Source: Lacrimispora celerecrescens (GTDB lineage: Bacteria; Bacillota; Clostridia; Lachnospirales; Lachnospiraceae). From it: 64,000 nucleotides of DNA. The notes beneath the pieces are model-generated. The model was not told the origin of the DNA. It saw nothing but the letters and a program-made list of their open reading frames with translations, and did not search any database. The position numbers and the translations under genes are program-made. Location of the stretch: contig NZ_JPME01000025.1 of NCBI RefSeq assembly GCF_000732605.1, positions 1-64,000 on the forward strand. The letters run 5' to 3'. This document shows, piece after piece, positions 25,131 to 33,176 of the stretch (position 1 is the first letter of the stretch; each line of letters begins with the position of its first letter).

Positions 25131-25172
25131 AGGCGCACCTGCAGCCTACCAATGGATACAGGTGCGCCTTTT
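25131..25172 (+). terminator. terminator-like hairpin between ygeW and arcC
   Basis: AGGCGCACCTG (25131-25141) pairs perfectly with CAGGTGCGCCT (25159-25169) and is followed by TTTAAATAATT. It would end or attenuate the ygeX-ygeY-ygeW message, leaving arcC and the permease at lower or separately controlled levels. Confidence 0.7.
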
Positions 25173-25204
25173 AAATAATTCTTAATCACTAAGAGGATAG
25201 CAAA

Positions 25205-26149
25205 ATGGAAAAGAAGAAAAGAATTGTTATTGCGTTAGGCGGCAATGCTTTAGGTAACACTTTATCAGAGCAGATGGCTGCAGTAAAGATCACGTCAAAA
25301 GCAATCGTTGATTTGATCGAAGAAGGCTGTGAAGTAGTAGTAGTTCACGGCAACGGCCCACAGGTGGGTATGATTAACAACGCAATGAGCGCTTTAACAC
25401 GGGAAGATCCCAAACAGCCAAACACTCCTCTTTCCGTCTGTGTAGCCATGAGCCAGGCTTATATCGGCTATGACTTACAGAATGCTTTAAGAGAAGAGCT
25501 GGTTAACAGGAACATGAACAACATTCCTGTAACCACCATGATCACACAGGTTCGTGTGGATGAAAACGATCCTGCTTTTAACTCCCCCAGCAAGCCAATC
25601 GGTCATTTTATGACAGCAGAGGAAGCAAAACTGGCTGAAGAAAAGTACGGATACATCACAAAGGAAGATGCAGGACGGGGATACCGCCGTGTGGTAGCTT
25701 CTCCAAGCCCTGCAGAAATCATTGAAATCGGCGCAATCCGCTCCCTTGTGGAAGCAGGACAGCTGGTTATTGCCTGCGGCGGCGGCGGTATACCCGTTAC
25801 CCTTCAGGGAAATCATTTAAAAGGCGCAAGCGCAGTTATTGACAAAGATTTTGCAAGTGAATTGCTGGCAGAGGAACTGGATGCAGACTTCTTAATCATC
25901 CTCACAGCAGTTGAGAAAGTAGCAATAAACTTCGGTAAACCGGAAGAGAAATGGTTGGACGATATCACAACAGACGATGCCCGCAAGTATATTGGAGAAG
26001 GACACTTCGCTCCTGGCTCCATGCTGCCAAAGGTTCAGGCTGCCGTGAAATTTGCAGATTCCAAGGAAGGGCGTAAAGCGCTCATCACCTTGCTTGAGAA
26101 AGCCAAAGATGGAATCTTAGAGAAGACCGGAACTCACATTCATAAGTAA
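25205..26149 (+). CDS. arcC: carbamate kinase
   Basis: Carbamate kinase converts carbamoyl phosphate and ADP to ATP, ammonia and CO2. The 314-residue chain shows IVIALGGNALGN at the start, VVHGNGPQVG (about 48-57), GRGYRRVVASPSP (about 155-168), ACGGGGIPV (about 190) and IDKDFASELLA with the nucleotide site. No arginine deiminase or ornithine carbamoyltransferase is nearby, so here its carbamoyl phosphate most likely comes from YgeW. This is the substrate-level phosphorylation step of the pathway. Start after GAGGATAGCAAA. Confidence 0.95.
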   Translation: MEKKKRIVIALGGNALGNTLSEQMAAVKITSKAIVDLIEEGCEVVVVHGNGPQVGMINNAMSALTREDPKQPNTPLSVCVAMSQAYIGYDLQNALREELVNRNMNNIPVTTMITQVRVDENDPAFNSPSKPIGHFMTAEEAKLAEEKYGYITKEDAGRGYRRVVASPSPAEIIEIGAIRSLVEAGQLVIACGGGGIPVTLQGNHLKGASAVIDKDFASELLAEELDADFLIILTAVEKVAINFGKPEEKWLDDITTDDARKYIGEGHFAPGSMLPKVQAAVKFADSKEGRKALITLLEKAKDGILEKTGTHIHK

Positions 26150-26164
26150 AATTATGAATTTTTC

Positions 26165-26193
26165 TTTTATTTTTATGCAAAATATAGTATAAT
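26165..26193 (+). promoter_or_regulatory. candidate promoter for the NCS2 permease leader
   Basis: A consensus -10 TATAAT lies at 26188-26193 with a poor -35 (TTTTAT) 17 bp upstream. It sits just before the structured leader and would make the permease a separate transcript from arcC. Confidence 0.45.
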
Positions 26194-26220
26194 ATTACCG
26201 TTACTATTAGGCAAAATACC

Positions 26221-26364
26221 AAGATTCAAAGTCGTTGACCATCATAGAATTTATGATACGTCATTACAATAGGGGTATTGTAATCCATTGGGGGACTGGG
26301 GACTGTCAAATTATTTCTGAACAGTCCCTACAAGACTTTGAAAATCTTAGAAAAGAGAGGGACT
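26221..26364 (+). ncRNA. riboswitch-like structured leader of the purine permease
   Basis: A closing stem AAGATTCAAAGTC (26221-26233) with GACTTTG-AA-AATCTT (26334-26348) encloses three hairpins: ATCATA/TATGAT (26241-26257), ATTACAATA-GGGG-TATTGTAAT (26263-26284) and GGGACTG/CAGTCCC (26299-26328). AGTCCCT of the last hairpin is also complementary to AGGGACT (26358-26364), which contains the permease Shine-Dalgarno, so two exclusive folds could switch translation. It lacks the UCUACC core of purine riboswitches and matches no class I know. A palindromic mobile element (REP/MITE) is the main alternative. Confidence 0.55.
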
Positions 26365-26368
26365 ATCT

Positions 26369-27829
26369 TTGAATAAGCAAAACGACAAAGAACTGATCTA
26401 TCAACTGGAAGGCAGACCAAGTTTTAAAACTGCATTCCCACTAGGTTTACAGCACATACTGGCCATGTTTACGGGCAATTTAGCACCAATACTTATCATT
26501 GCCGGTATCTGTGGGTTAGAGCCAGCTGATAAGACCGTTATGTTATCTTCCGCAATGGTTGTATCCGGTGTAACCACCTTGTTTCAGTTGTATCCGCTCA
26601 AGCTCGGGAAGAGCTACCGCATTGGAGCGAATCTACCCATAGTCATGGGTACGTCCTTTGCATTTGTTTCCGTGGCTGCCATTGTTGCCACTCAAGTTGC
26701 ACCTTCCATGGGACTGACCGATCCGCGTGATATCTATGCGCTGGTTCTTGGCTGTTCACTTGTAGGTGGTCTTGTTGAAGTATTTATGGGATTCTTCTAT
26801 AAGAAACTTGCCAATCTGTTTTCACCAATCGTAGTGGGAACAACGCTCATTGCCATTGGATTAAACTTATTAAGCGCAGGCGCACGTTATTTTAACGGCG
26901 GTTCAGCTGCAGCGGCTAATCTGGCGGCATACAACGAGGATCCGGCTAAATATCAATTTTCAGGCGTATTTGGTTCAATGAAAAACGTAGGCATGGCGTT
27001 ATTTGTATTTGTCCTTGTATTATTGCTCCAAAAGTATGGCAAAGGCATTGTAAAGAATTCCGCTTTACTTTTTGGACTGGCTATCGGATATGTGGTGTCT
27101 ATTGCCTTAGGTATGGTAAATTTTGCACCGATTACAGCTGCTAAAGTTGTCTCCGTACCATTGCCATTTTATTTCGGCCTCAAATTCTCCATAGCTGGTA
27201 TCTTAAACTTCGCCCTGTTTTATGTCATTTCCGGACTGGAAACCATCGGTAACACCGGCGGTATCACCATTGCAGCATTTGACAGAGAACCTACCTCCGA
27301 AGAAACAGCCGGTGCCATCCTTGCAGATGCAGGCGGATCAATGTTAGCAGCTGTATTTAACGCACTGCCAAACACCGCGTTTGGACAGAATGCGGGCATT
27401 ATCTCCATGACAAGAATCGTGAACAAATGGTGCGTTGCCGTAGGAGCTATCTTCTTGGCTTTGTGCGGACTCGTTCCGAAATTAGCAGCTCTTTTCCAAA
27501 CCATCCCGGATGCAGTTTTGGGCGGCGCTATTATTTCTGTATTTGCCATGATTACATTAAATGGTATTAAGATGATTGCCAAAGCAGGTTTCTCCGAGAG
27601 AAACGTAACCATTATCGGTATTACACTGTCATTTGGTATTGGACTTACCTCCATGAGTCTGGCCGTGGAAACCTTCCCAGCGTTCATTCAGCCTTTATTA
27701 GAAGCCATTGCGCCATTAACAAGTGCACCGGCTGCTGTATGCTGTATCGTATCAATCTGCGCAAGCCTTTGCTTCCCTATGAGTAAAGAAGATAAAGAGA
27801 TGGCAAAAGCTGCTATGCAGGATGCGTAA
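26369..27829 (+). CDS. NCS2 family purine (xanthine/urate-type) permease
   Basis: A 486-residue membrane transporter of the nucleobase-cation symporter-2 family with about 14 helices. The family QH motif is in LGLQHILAMFTGN (about residues 26-38) and the NAT signature QNAGIISMTR (about 339-348) fits Q-N-x-G-x4-T-R, which is typical of xanthine/urate carriers rather than uracil carriers. It starts with TTG at 26369, with AGAGAGG about 9 bp upstream. It closes the plus-strand purine operon and ends at a strong bidirectional terminator. The exact substrate (xanthine, urate or both) cannot be fixed from sequence. Confidence 0.9.
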   Translation: MNKQNDKELIYQLEGRPSFKTAFPLGLQHILAMFTGNLAPILIIAGICGLEPADKTVMLSSAMVVSGVTTLFQLYPLKLGKSYRIGANLPIVMGTSFAFVSVAAIVATQVAPSMGLTDPRDIYALVLGCSLVGGLVEVFMGFFYKKLANLFSPIVVGTTLIAIGLNLLSAGARYFNGGSAAAANLAAYNEDPAKYQFSGVFGSMKNVGMALFVFVLVLLLQKYGKGIVKNSALLFGLAIGYVVSIALGMVNFAPITAAKVVSVPLPFYFGLKFSIAGILNFALFYVISGLETIGNTGGITIAAFDREPTSEETAGAILADAGGSMLAAVFNALPNTAFGQNAGIISMTRIVNKWCVAVGAIFLALCGLVPKLAALFQTIPDAVLGGAIISVFAMITLNGIKMIAKAGFSERNVTIIGITLSFGIGLTSMSLAVETFPAFIQPLLEAIAPLTSAPAAVCCIVSICASLCFPMSKEDKEMAKAAMQDA

Positions 27830-27847
27830 TTAAACATAATTATAACA

Positions 27848-27893
27848 AAATGCCCTTCCGCTTTAAGCCAAAGCTTTCAGCGGAAGGGCATTT
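27848..27893. terminator. bidirectional terminator between permease and glgP
   Basis: AAATGCCCTTCCGCT (27848-27862) pairs perfectly with AGCGGAAGGGCATTT (27879-27893), with an inner AAGC/GCTT stem. It serves the converging permease and glgP genes. Confidence 0.9.
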
Positions 27894-27899
27894 ATTATT

Positions 27900-30149
27900 T
27901 TACAGCTTCCAAATATCCCGGTTATATTCAAGAATGGTCCTGTCCGAAGAGAAATACCCTGCCTTACTAATATTAATTAACATCTTTTTCGCCCATACAA
28001 AAGAATCCTCATAATCCTTATAAATTCTTTCCCTGGCGGCCGAATAAGCTTTGTAATCTAACAGGGTCATGAACCAGTCTTTCTTTAATATCTCATCATA
28101 GAGCCTTTTTAAGTTCTCCTTATGGCCGATAGCAGTCATCTCCGCTCCCACCATAAAGTCCAGAGCTTCCCGGATCTCCTCATCCGTTTCGTAATATTCC
28201 TTAGACACATAATCCGCTTTTTCATAATGCTGAATCACCGTTTCACTGGATTCTCCGAATATATAAATATTGTCCTCTCCCACCAGCTCTGCGATCTCCA
28301 CATTGGCACCATCCATCGTTCCAAGAGTCACTGCACCGTTTAACATGAACTTCATGTTTCCGGTCCCGCTGGCCTCCTTGGATGCCAGGGAAATCTGCTG
28401 GGAGATATCACAGGCAGGAATCAGCTTTTCTGCTTTGGATACGTTATAGTTTTCCACCATCACCACCTTCAAGTAAGGGCTAACCTGTGGATCATTGCCC
28501 ACCAGCTCCTGTAGACACAGGATCAGGTGAATGATATCCTTTGCAATCACATAGGCAGGGGCTGCCTTGGCACCGAAAATCACGGTAACCGGGGTGGACG
28601 GTAAGTTTCCTTTTTTTATCTCCAGATACTTGTGAATCACATAAAGGGCATTCATCTGCTGTCTCTTATATTCATGAAGGCGCTTAACCTGAATATCATA
28701 AATGGAGTTTTCATTGATATCCACCCCCTGGGTTGACATAAGATATTCCTTTAATGCTGTCTTATTCTGCCTCTTAATATCCAGGATTGCTTTTAAGGTT
28801 GCTTCATCATCAAACGCAGCCAGCTTTTCCAGCTCCATGGCGTCTTTCTTATACCCTTCTCCGATTCTGGAGGTAATCAGCTGTGTAAGCAAAGGATTGC
28901 ATTGGAGAAGCCACCTGCGGAAGGTAATCCCGTTTGTTTTATTGGAAAATTTCTCTGGATAAATATCATAAAATTTCTTCAATTCACTTTTTTTCAAGAT
29001 TTCTGTATGAAGGTACGCCACTCCATTGACGCTGAAGCCATAATGGATATCCATATGGGCCATGTGTACCAGATCCTTTTCATCAATGATCGCTACAGAA
29101 GGATCCTGATGAACGTTGCGGGCAAGCTTATCCAGCTTCTTTATGACAGGCACCAGTTGGGGCACAGCCTCCTCTAAATATTCCATAGGCCATTTTTCAA
29201 GGGCTTCCGCAAGAATGGTATGATTGGTGTAAGCACAGGTCTTGCTGACGATCTCCGCTGCCTCTTCAAAGGAAATCCCTCGCAGGGTTAAAAGACGTAC
29301 CAGTTCCGGGATCACCATGGAAGGGTGGGTATCATTGATCTGGATCACCGCATAATCTGGTAAATCATAAAGTTTGCAGCCCTTTTTAACGCACTCTTCA
29401 AGAATATACTGGGCAGCGCTGCTGACCATAAAATACTGCTGGTAAATACGAAGCTTCCTTCCGGCCTCGTCACTGTCATCCGGGTAGAGGAATAGGGTCA
29501 GATTCTTTTTAATGTTCTCTTTATCAAAAGAAATTCCATCTTGTATGATCTCCTCATCAATGGATTCTAAGTCAAACAGATGAAGCTGATTAGTCCGTCC
29601 TTGATAGCCAGTCACCCCTATATGATACATTCTGGAACGAACGGTCAGCCCTCCAAAGGTCACTGGATAACTGACTTCTGTCCGGGTAAGCCAGCTATTC
29701 TGTTCGATCCAGGGATTGGGATCCTCCATCTGAAGATGGTCCTCAAAGCTTTGCTTAAATAAACCAAAATGATAATTAAGACCAATGCCGTCTCCATTTA
29801 GGCCAAGGGTTGCCATAGAATCCAGAAAACAGGCAGCAAGACGTCCCAGTCCGCCGTTTCCAAGAGAAGGCTCCGGCTCCATTTCCTCGATCTCGCAAAT
29901 ATTTTTTCCGTTTTCCATAAGGAGTTTACGGACCTCCTCATACATTCCAAGGTTGATCAGATTATTGGAAAGAAGTTTACCGATTAAGAATTCCGCAGAT
30001 ATATAATATACCTTTTTCTTTCCATCCTCTTGCTGTCTTTTTTCTGCTTCCTCCTGGACAATTTTCAGCAATGCAGAATATATTTCCTTATTAGAACACT
30101 GATTTACCACTTTATCGTTTATTTCAATAATCCGTTGCTCAAGATTCAT
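27900..30149 (-). CDS. glgP: glycogen/maltodextrin phosphorylase
   Basis: This enzyme phosphorolyses alpha-1,4-glucans to glucose-1-phosphate with PLP. In the 749-residue chain, [22 protein letters not shown] is the N-terminal catalytic signature, [20 protein letters not shown] and [14 protein letters not shown] follow, and [28 protein letters not shown] carries the PLP lysine. It is shorter than E. coli GlgP (about 815), as usual for clostridial forms. The ATG at 30149 is preferred over the GTG at 30158, which touches the ribosome site AAAGGAG. No other glycogen genes are adjacent; the divergent AraC regulator may control it. Confidence 0.93.
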   Translation of the reverse strand: MNLEQRIIEINDKVVNQCSNKEIYSALLKIVQEEAEKRQQEDGKKKVYYISAEFLIGKLLSNNLINLGMYEEVRKLLMENGKNICEIEEMEPEPSLGNGGLGRLAACFLDSMATLGLNGDGIGLNYHFGLFKQSFEDHLQMEDPNPWIEQNSWLTRTEVSYPVTFGGLTVRSRMYHIGVTGYQGRTNQLHLFDLESIDEEIIQDGISFDKENIKKNLTLFLYPDDSDEAGRKLRIYQQYFMVSSAAQYILEECVKKGCKLYDLPDYAVIQINDTHPSMVIPELVRLLTLRGISFEEAAEIVSKTCAYTNHTILAEALEKWPMEYLEEAVPQLVPVIKKLDKLARNVHQDPSVAIIDEKDLVHMAHMDIHYGFSVNGVAYLHTEILKKSELKKFYDIYPEKFSNKTNGITFRRWLLQCNPLLTQLITSRIGEGYKKDAMELEKLAAFDDEATLKAILDIKRQNKTALKEYLMSTQGVDINENSIYDIQVKRLHEYKRQQMNALYVIHKYLEIKKGNLPSTPVTVIFGAKAAPAYVIAKDIIHLILCLQELVGNDPQVSPYLKVVMVENYNVSKAEKLIPACDISQQISLASKEASGTGNMKFMLNGAVTLGTMDGANVEIAELVGEDNIYIFGESSETVIQHYEKADYVSKEYYETDEEIREALDFMVGAEMTAIGHKENLKRLYDEILKKDWFMTLLDYKAYSAARERIYKDYEDSFVWAKKMLINISKAGYFSSDRTILEYNRDIWKL

Positions 30150-30289
30150 AAAATCCACTCCTTTTTTGCATTCTATACCGCTACTCTTGTATTATAGTAT
30201 CCCATGCGGTGTTTATCTTGCAGCATTCTGGCATATTATGATACAATACTATCATCAACCACTTAATCATTTCGAAAAACAGGTGTTTT

Positions 30290-31186
30290 ATGAATATCAT
30301 ACAGTACGAAAACTATCAAGAAAAGCGGGAACAGGACCCTTCCGGTTTTCCTTACTTAACTTACCCCTGCACCATTCCCCTGGATTTTAGCAAAGTTCCA
30401 CTACACTGGCACGATGAGATGGAATTCATCTATATAAAGAAAGGGACAGGACTGGTATCGGTGGATTTTGTTCCCTATGAGGTCCATGGGGGTGACATTA
30501 TTGTCGTCAGCCCTGGTAAGCTTCATACCATCGAAAAGTGGAAGCAGGAATCCATGGAGTATGAGAATATCATCTTTGACTTAAATCTGCTGCGCTCCAG
30601 GCATCCAGATATCTGTTGGGAATCCTATTTCTCCCCCATCAGCCGTGGACAGAAAAATCTTCCGGTGCATATGACAAAAGATATTCCCTTTTACAGTGGA
30701 ATCGCTTCCTGCTTAGACCAGATTGATCAGGTCCGTGAGACATTTCCTGAGGGCTATGAGCTTTTAATCAAAGGAAAATTAATGGAACTGTTTTTTCTTT
30801 TCTGGAGCAATGAGGCATCATCTTCCTCTCCTCCTCCCCGCCCCAAAAAAGAGTTGGAGCGGACCAGGCAGATCCTTAAATATGTGGAACAGCATTACAA
30901 CAGGCCGCTTTCCATAGAAGATGTATCCGACGCCTGCGGCATGAGCCAGTCTCATTTTATGAGATTTTTTAAGAACACCATAGGTATGCCTTTTACCGCT
31001 TACTTGAATGATTACCGCTTAACCATGGCCTCCAGGCTGCTCCTATCCTCTGAGGATTCGGTACTAACTATAGCAGGGGATACGGGGTTTAACAATCTGT
31101 CCTATTTTAACCGGATCTTTAAGGAAAAATTCGGAATAACCCCCAGGGAATTCAGACGGCATATGGATATTCCACCCTCCAGCTGA
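30290..31186 (+). CDS. AraC family transcriptional regulator
   Basis: A 298-residue AraC regulator: an N-terminal cupin (LDFSKVPLHWHDEMEFIYIKKGTG, then VHGGDIIVVSPGKLH, about residues 33-83) and two helix-turn-helix motifs near the C-terminus (LSIEDVSDACGMSQSHFMRFFKNTIGMPFTAYL and VLTIAGDTGFNNLSYFNRIFKEKFGITPREFR). It diverges from glgP, whose start lies 140 bp away, and precedes the TspO gene by 36 bp. A role in alpha-glucan use is therefore plausible but unproven. AGGTG lies before the start. Confidence 0.9.
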   Translation: MNIIQYENYQEKREQDPSGFPYLTYPCTIPLDFSKVPLHWHDEMEFIYIKKGTGLVSVDFVPYEVHGGDIIVVSPGKLHTIEKWKQESMEYENIIFDLNLLRSRHPDICWESYFSPISRGQKNLPVHMTKDIPFYSGIASCLDQIDQVRETFPEGYELLIKGKLMELFFLFWSNEASSSSPPPRPKKELERTRQILKYVEQHYNRPLSIEDVSDACGMSQSHFMRFFKNTIGMPFTAYLNDYRLTMASRLLLSSEDSVLTIAGDTGFNNLSYFNRIFKEKFGITPREFRRHMDIPPSS

Positions 31187-31222
31187 ATAAGATAGTATCA
31201 AATCATAGACAGGTGAAGCCAT

Positions 31223-31687
31223 ATGGATAAAAACCAGATAAAATTATCTGCTTTTACCGCTATTCCCTTAGGAGTTGGGGCTTTGACAGCATTTTTGACG
31301 AGAAACGGCTTGTCCATATATAAAACCTTAAATCACCCTGCTCTTTCTCCCCCTATATGGCTCCTTCCGATCATCTGGACCGCATTATATATCCTCATGG
31401 GGTTCGGTTCCTATCTTGCCGTCTCCTCGCCGTCTCACAGAAAAGGAGAGGCTCTCCGGCTATATGGAACTCAGCTGCTGCTTAACTTCCTCCGGAGCCT
31501 GGTGTTTTTTAACTTAAAAAACTATCTGCTGGCATTTTTGATTCTTGTTTTCCTTTGGTACTCTGTTGTAAAAATGATATCTGCCTTCTGGACTGTCAAT
31601 CCGGATGCAGCAGTTTTACAAGTTCCTTATTTACTTTGGATCACATTTACCGGGTACTTAAACCTGGGTATCATATTTCTTAATTGA
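31223..31687 (+). CDS. tspO: TspO/MBR family protein
   Basis: A 154-residue membrane protein with five helices, matching the TspO/peripheral benzodiazepine receptor family, which binds porphyrins and related tetrapyrroles. Family residues are seen in LNHPALSPPIWLLPIIWTALYILMGFGSYL and in the later LLNFLRSLVFFNLKNYLLAF. Many Firmicutes carry it without a clear function. The usual W-N-x-x-F-F segment is altered to LNFLRSLVFFNLKN here. Start after AGGTGAAGCCAT; ends at a bidirectional terminator. Confidence 0.88.
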   Translation: MDKNQIKLSAFTAIPLGVGALTAFLTRNGLSIYKTLNHPALSPPIWLLPIIWTALYILMGFGSYLAVSSPSHRKGEALRLYGTQLLLNFLRSLVFFNLKNYLLAFLILVFLWYSVVKMISAFWTVNPDAAVLQVPYLLWITFTGYLNLGIIFLN

Positions 31688-31690
31688 ATA

Positions 31691-31744
31691 AAAAAGGAGC
31701 AAGGCTACGGCAACGTTTCTGTTGCTTTGGCCTTGCTCCTTTTT
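31691..31744. terminator. bidirectional terminator between tspO and xdhC
   Basis: AAAAAGGAGCAAGGC (31691-31705) pairs perfectly with GCCTTGCTCCTTTTT (31730-31744), with an inner CAAC/GTTG stem. It ends the plus-strand tspO and the minus-strand guaD-xdhC operon. Confidence 0.9.
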
Positions 31745-31766
31745 ACCTGTTCCTTTTTAGCTGCAT

Positions 31767-32261
31767 TTAGGATGGCAGCTTTCCTAATCTGCGGAGCATG
31801 GTTTTCTCTACCGCATTTAAGATATTCTCATAGCCCGTGCACCGGCATAAATGGCCGGACATCAGCTTTCTAAGCTCATCTCTGGTATACTCTTTTCCGC
31901 TTTCTAAAATTTCTACCGCTGACATGATAAATCCCGGCGTACAGAATCCGCACTGGACCGCTGCCTCATCGATAAATGCCTGCTGGATGTCGGAAAGCTC
32001 TCCATTTGGACCCATAAGGCTTTCTAAGGTTGTGATACTCTTTCCATCTGCCCAAACAGCCAGATAGATGCAGGAATTGAAGCATTCATGATCTATGATC
32101 ACGTTACAGGCTCCGCATTCCCCTACCTCACAGCCTTTTTTTACGGAAGTCAGGCGGTAATCATCCCGCAGCAAATCGGTAAGAGAAGCCCGGACATCAA
32201 CCATTGTTTCTGTGTATTTTCCATTGATGGTACATTTTACTAACTTATATTGTGCTGGCAT
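31767..32261 (-). CDS. xdhC: xanthine dehydrogenase, 2Fe-2S subunit
   Basis: The small electron-transfer subunit of a three-subunit molybdenum hydroxylase. The 164-residue protein has the plant-type cluster ligands CEVGECGACNVIID plus C in NSCIYL (about 44-68), and the second 2Fe-2S cluster CGFCTPGFIMSA and CRCTGYENI (about 105-145) that faces the Mo site. Its ATG overlaps the xdhB stop (TAATG), so it is translated from the same message. It is the last gene of the riboswitch-led operon. Confidence 0.94.
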   Translation of the reverse strand: MPAQYKLVKCTINGKYTETMVDVRASLTDLLRDDYRLTSVKKGCEVGECGACNVIIDHECFNSCIYLAVWADGKSITTLESLMGPNGELSDIQQAFIDEAAVQCGFCTPGFIMSAVEILESGKEYTRDELRKLMSGHLCRCTGYENILNAVEKTMLRRLGKLPS

Positions 32262-33142
32262 TAGATCTCACCTCCTGAAAGTTTCACTGACTCTATGAAA
32301 CAACGGGTTGCCATTTCCACAGCGATGTGCTTACGGAAATCCTTTGAGGCCCGCCAGCTATCACGAGGATTGATATCTTCAAGGATTTCTTTACCGAAGG
32401 CTTCTGCCAGCTCTTTCGATACCGGCTGTCCCTTTGCCAGTAGTTCTGCGCTTTTCGTGCGCATGGGAATCGGGCCTGCTACTCCAAAAGCGATCCTGAT
32501 GTCTTCGATTGTCTTTTTATCCTCTGACAGCTTGACATTTACGGAACAGCCTGTGGTTGCGATATCCATAGCGTTTCTGTTGGCGTATTTGATATAATGG
32601 CCCTTATATCCTTCATAACTATTCTTTGGAATGATTACCGCTGTCTGGAGTTCTCCCTCTTTAATATCCACGGTTCCTGCTTTTATATAGAAATCGCTGA
32701 TAGGGATCCGACGGATGCCTTCCGGACCGGTCAGTTCGATTACTGCATCCCATGCAAAAAGCGTAGATGCCGAATCCGCTGATGTAACACCGTTGCAGGT
32801 GTTTCCACCGATCGTTGCAATGTTTCTTATCTGAGGACCGCCAACCATATCTACTGCTTCTCCAAGAACATTAATGTATTCCTGGATGATCGGATCCTTT
32901 GTAATATGGGAAAAACTGGTGAGAGAACCTATGCGTATGGCCTCTTCCTCGTCAAGTTTCACGCCTCTCATTTCATCAATCATATAAATACTGATCAATT
33001 CCTTACCGGCACGTTTTCCTTCTCGCATCTGTATTAAAACATCGCTGCCGCCAGCTATGATCTGTGCTTCCGGATGTTCCATACGCAGCTTTACCGCCTC
33101 TTCTACGGTATTTGCTTCATATAATGCTTTCATATCATACAT
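32261..33142 (-). CDS. xdhB: xanthine dehydrogenase, FAD-binding subunit
   Basis: The FAD subunit of the xanthine dehydrogenase complex, 293 residues. The flavin site is seen as AQIIAGGSDVLIQMREGKR (about 25-43), and IRNIATIGGNTCNGVTSADSASTLFAWDAVIEL (about 105-137), which is the CO-dehydrogenase flavoprotein pattern; the C-terminal domain contains RNAMDIATTGCSVNVKL. It takes electrons from XdhC and passes them to NAD or another carrier. GGAGGAATGCTCT precedes the start, 34 bp after xdhA. Confidence 0.93.
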   Translation of the reverse strand: MYDMKALYEANTVEEAVKLRMEHPEAQIIAGGSDVLIQMREGKRAGKELISIYMIDEMRGVKLDEEEAIRIGSLTSFSHITKDPIIQEYINVLGEAVDMVGGPQIRNIATIGGNTCNGVTSADSASTLFAWDAVIELTGPEGIRRIPISDFYIKAGTVDIKEGELQTAVIIPKNSYEGYKGHYIKYANRNAMDIATTGCSVNVKLSEDKKTIEDIRIAFGVAGPIPMRTKSAELLAKGQPVSKELAEAFGKEILEDINPRDSWRASKDFRKHIAVEMATRCFIESVKLSGGEI

Positions 33143-33176
33143 AGAGCATTCCTCCTTACTATTCAGTTGTTACAGT

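Noticed and set aside
26221-26348. A classical purine riboswitch before the NCS2 permease
   Set aside because: The UNUCUACC junction, the L2/L3 docking loops and the J3/1 specificity base are all absent, unlike the clear aptamer at 38570.
30166-30390. 74-codon plus-strand ORF upstream of the AraC gene
   Set aside because: It overlaps the AraC start in another frame, lacks a ribosome site and covers the glgP promoter region.
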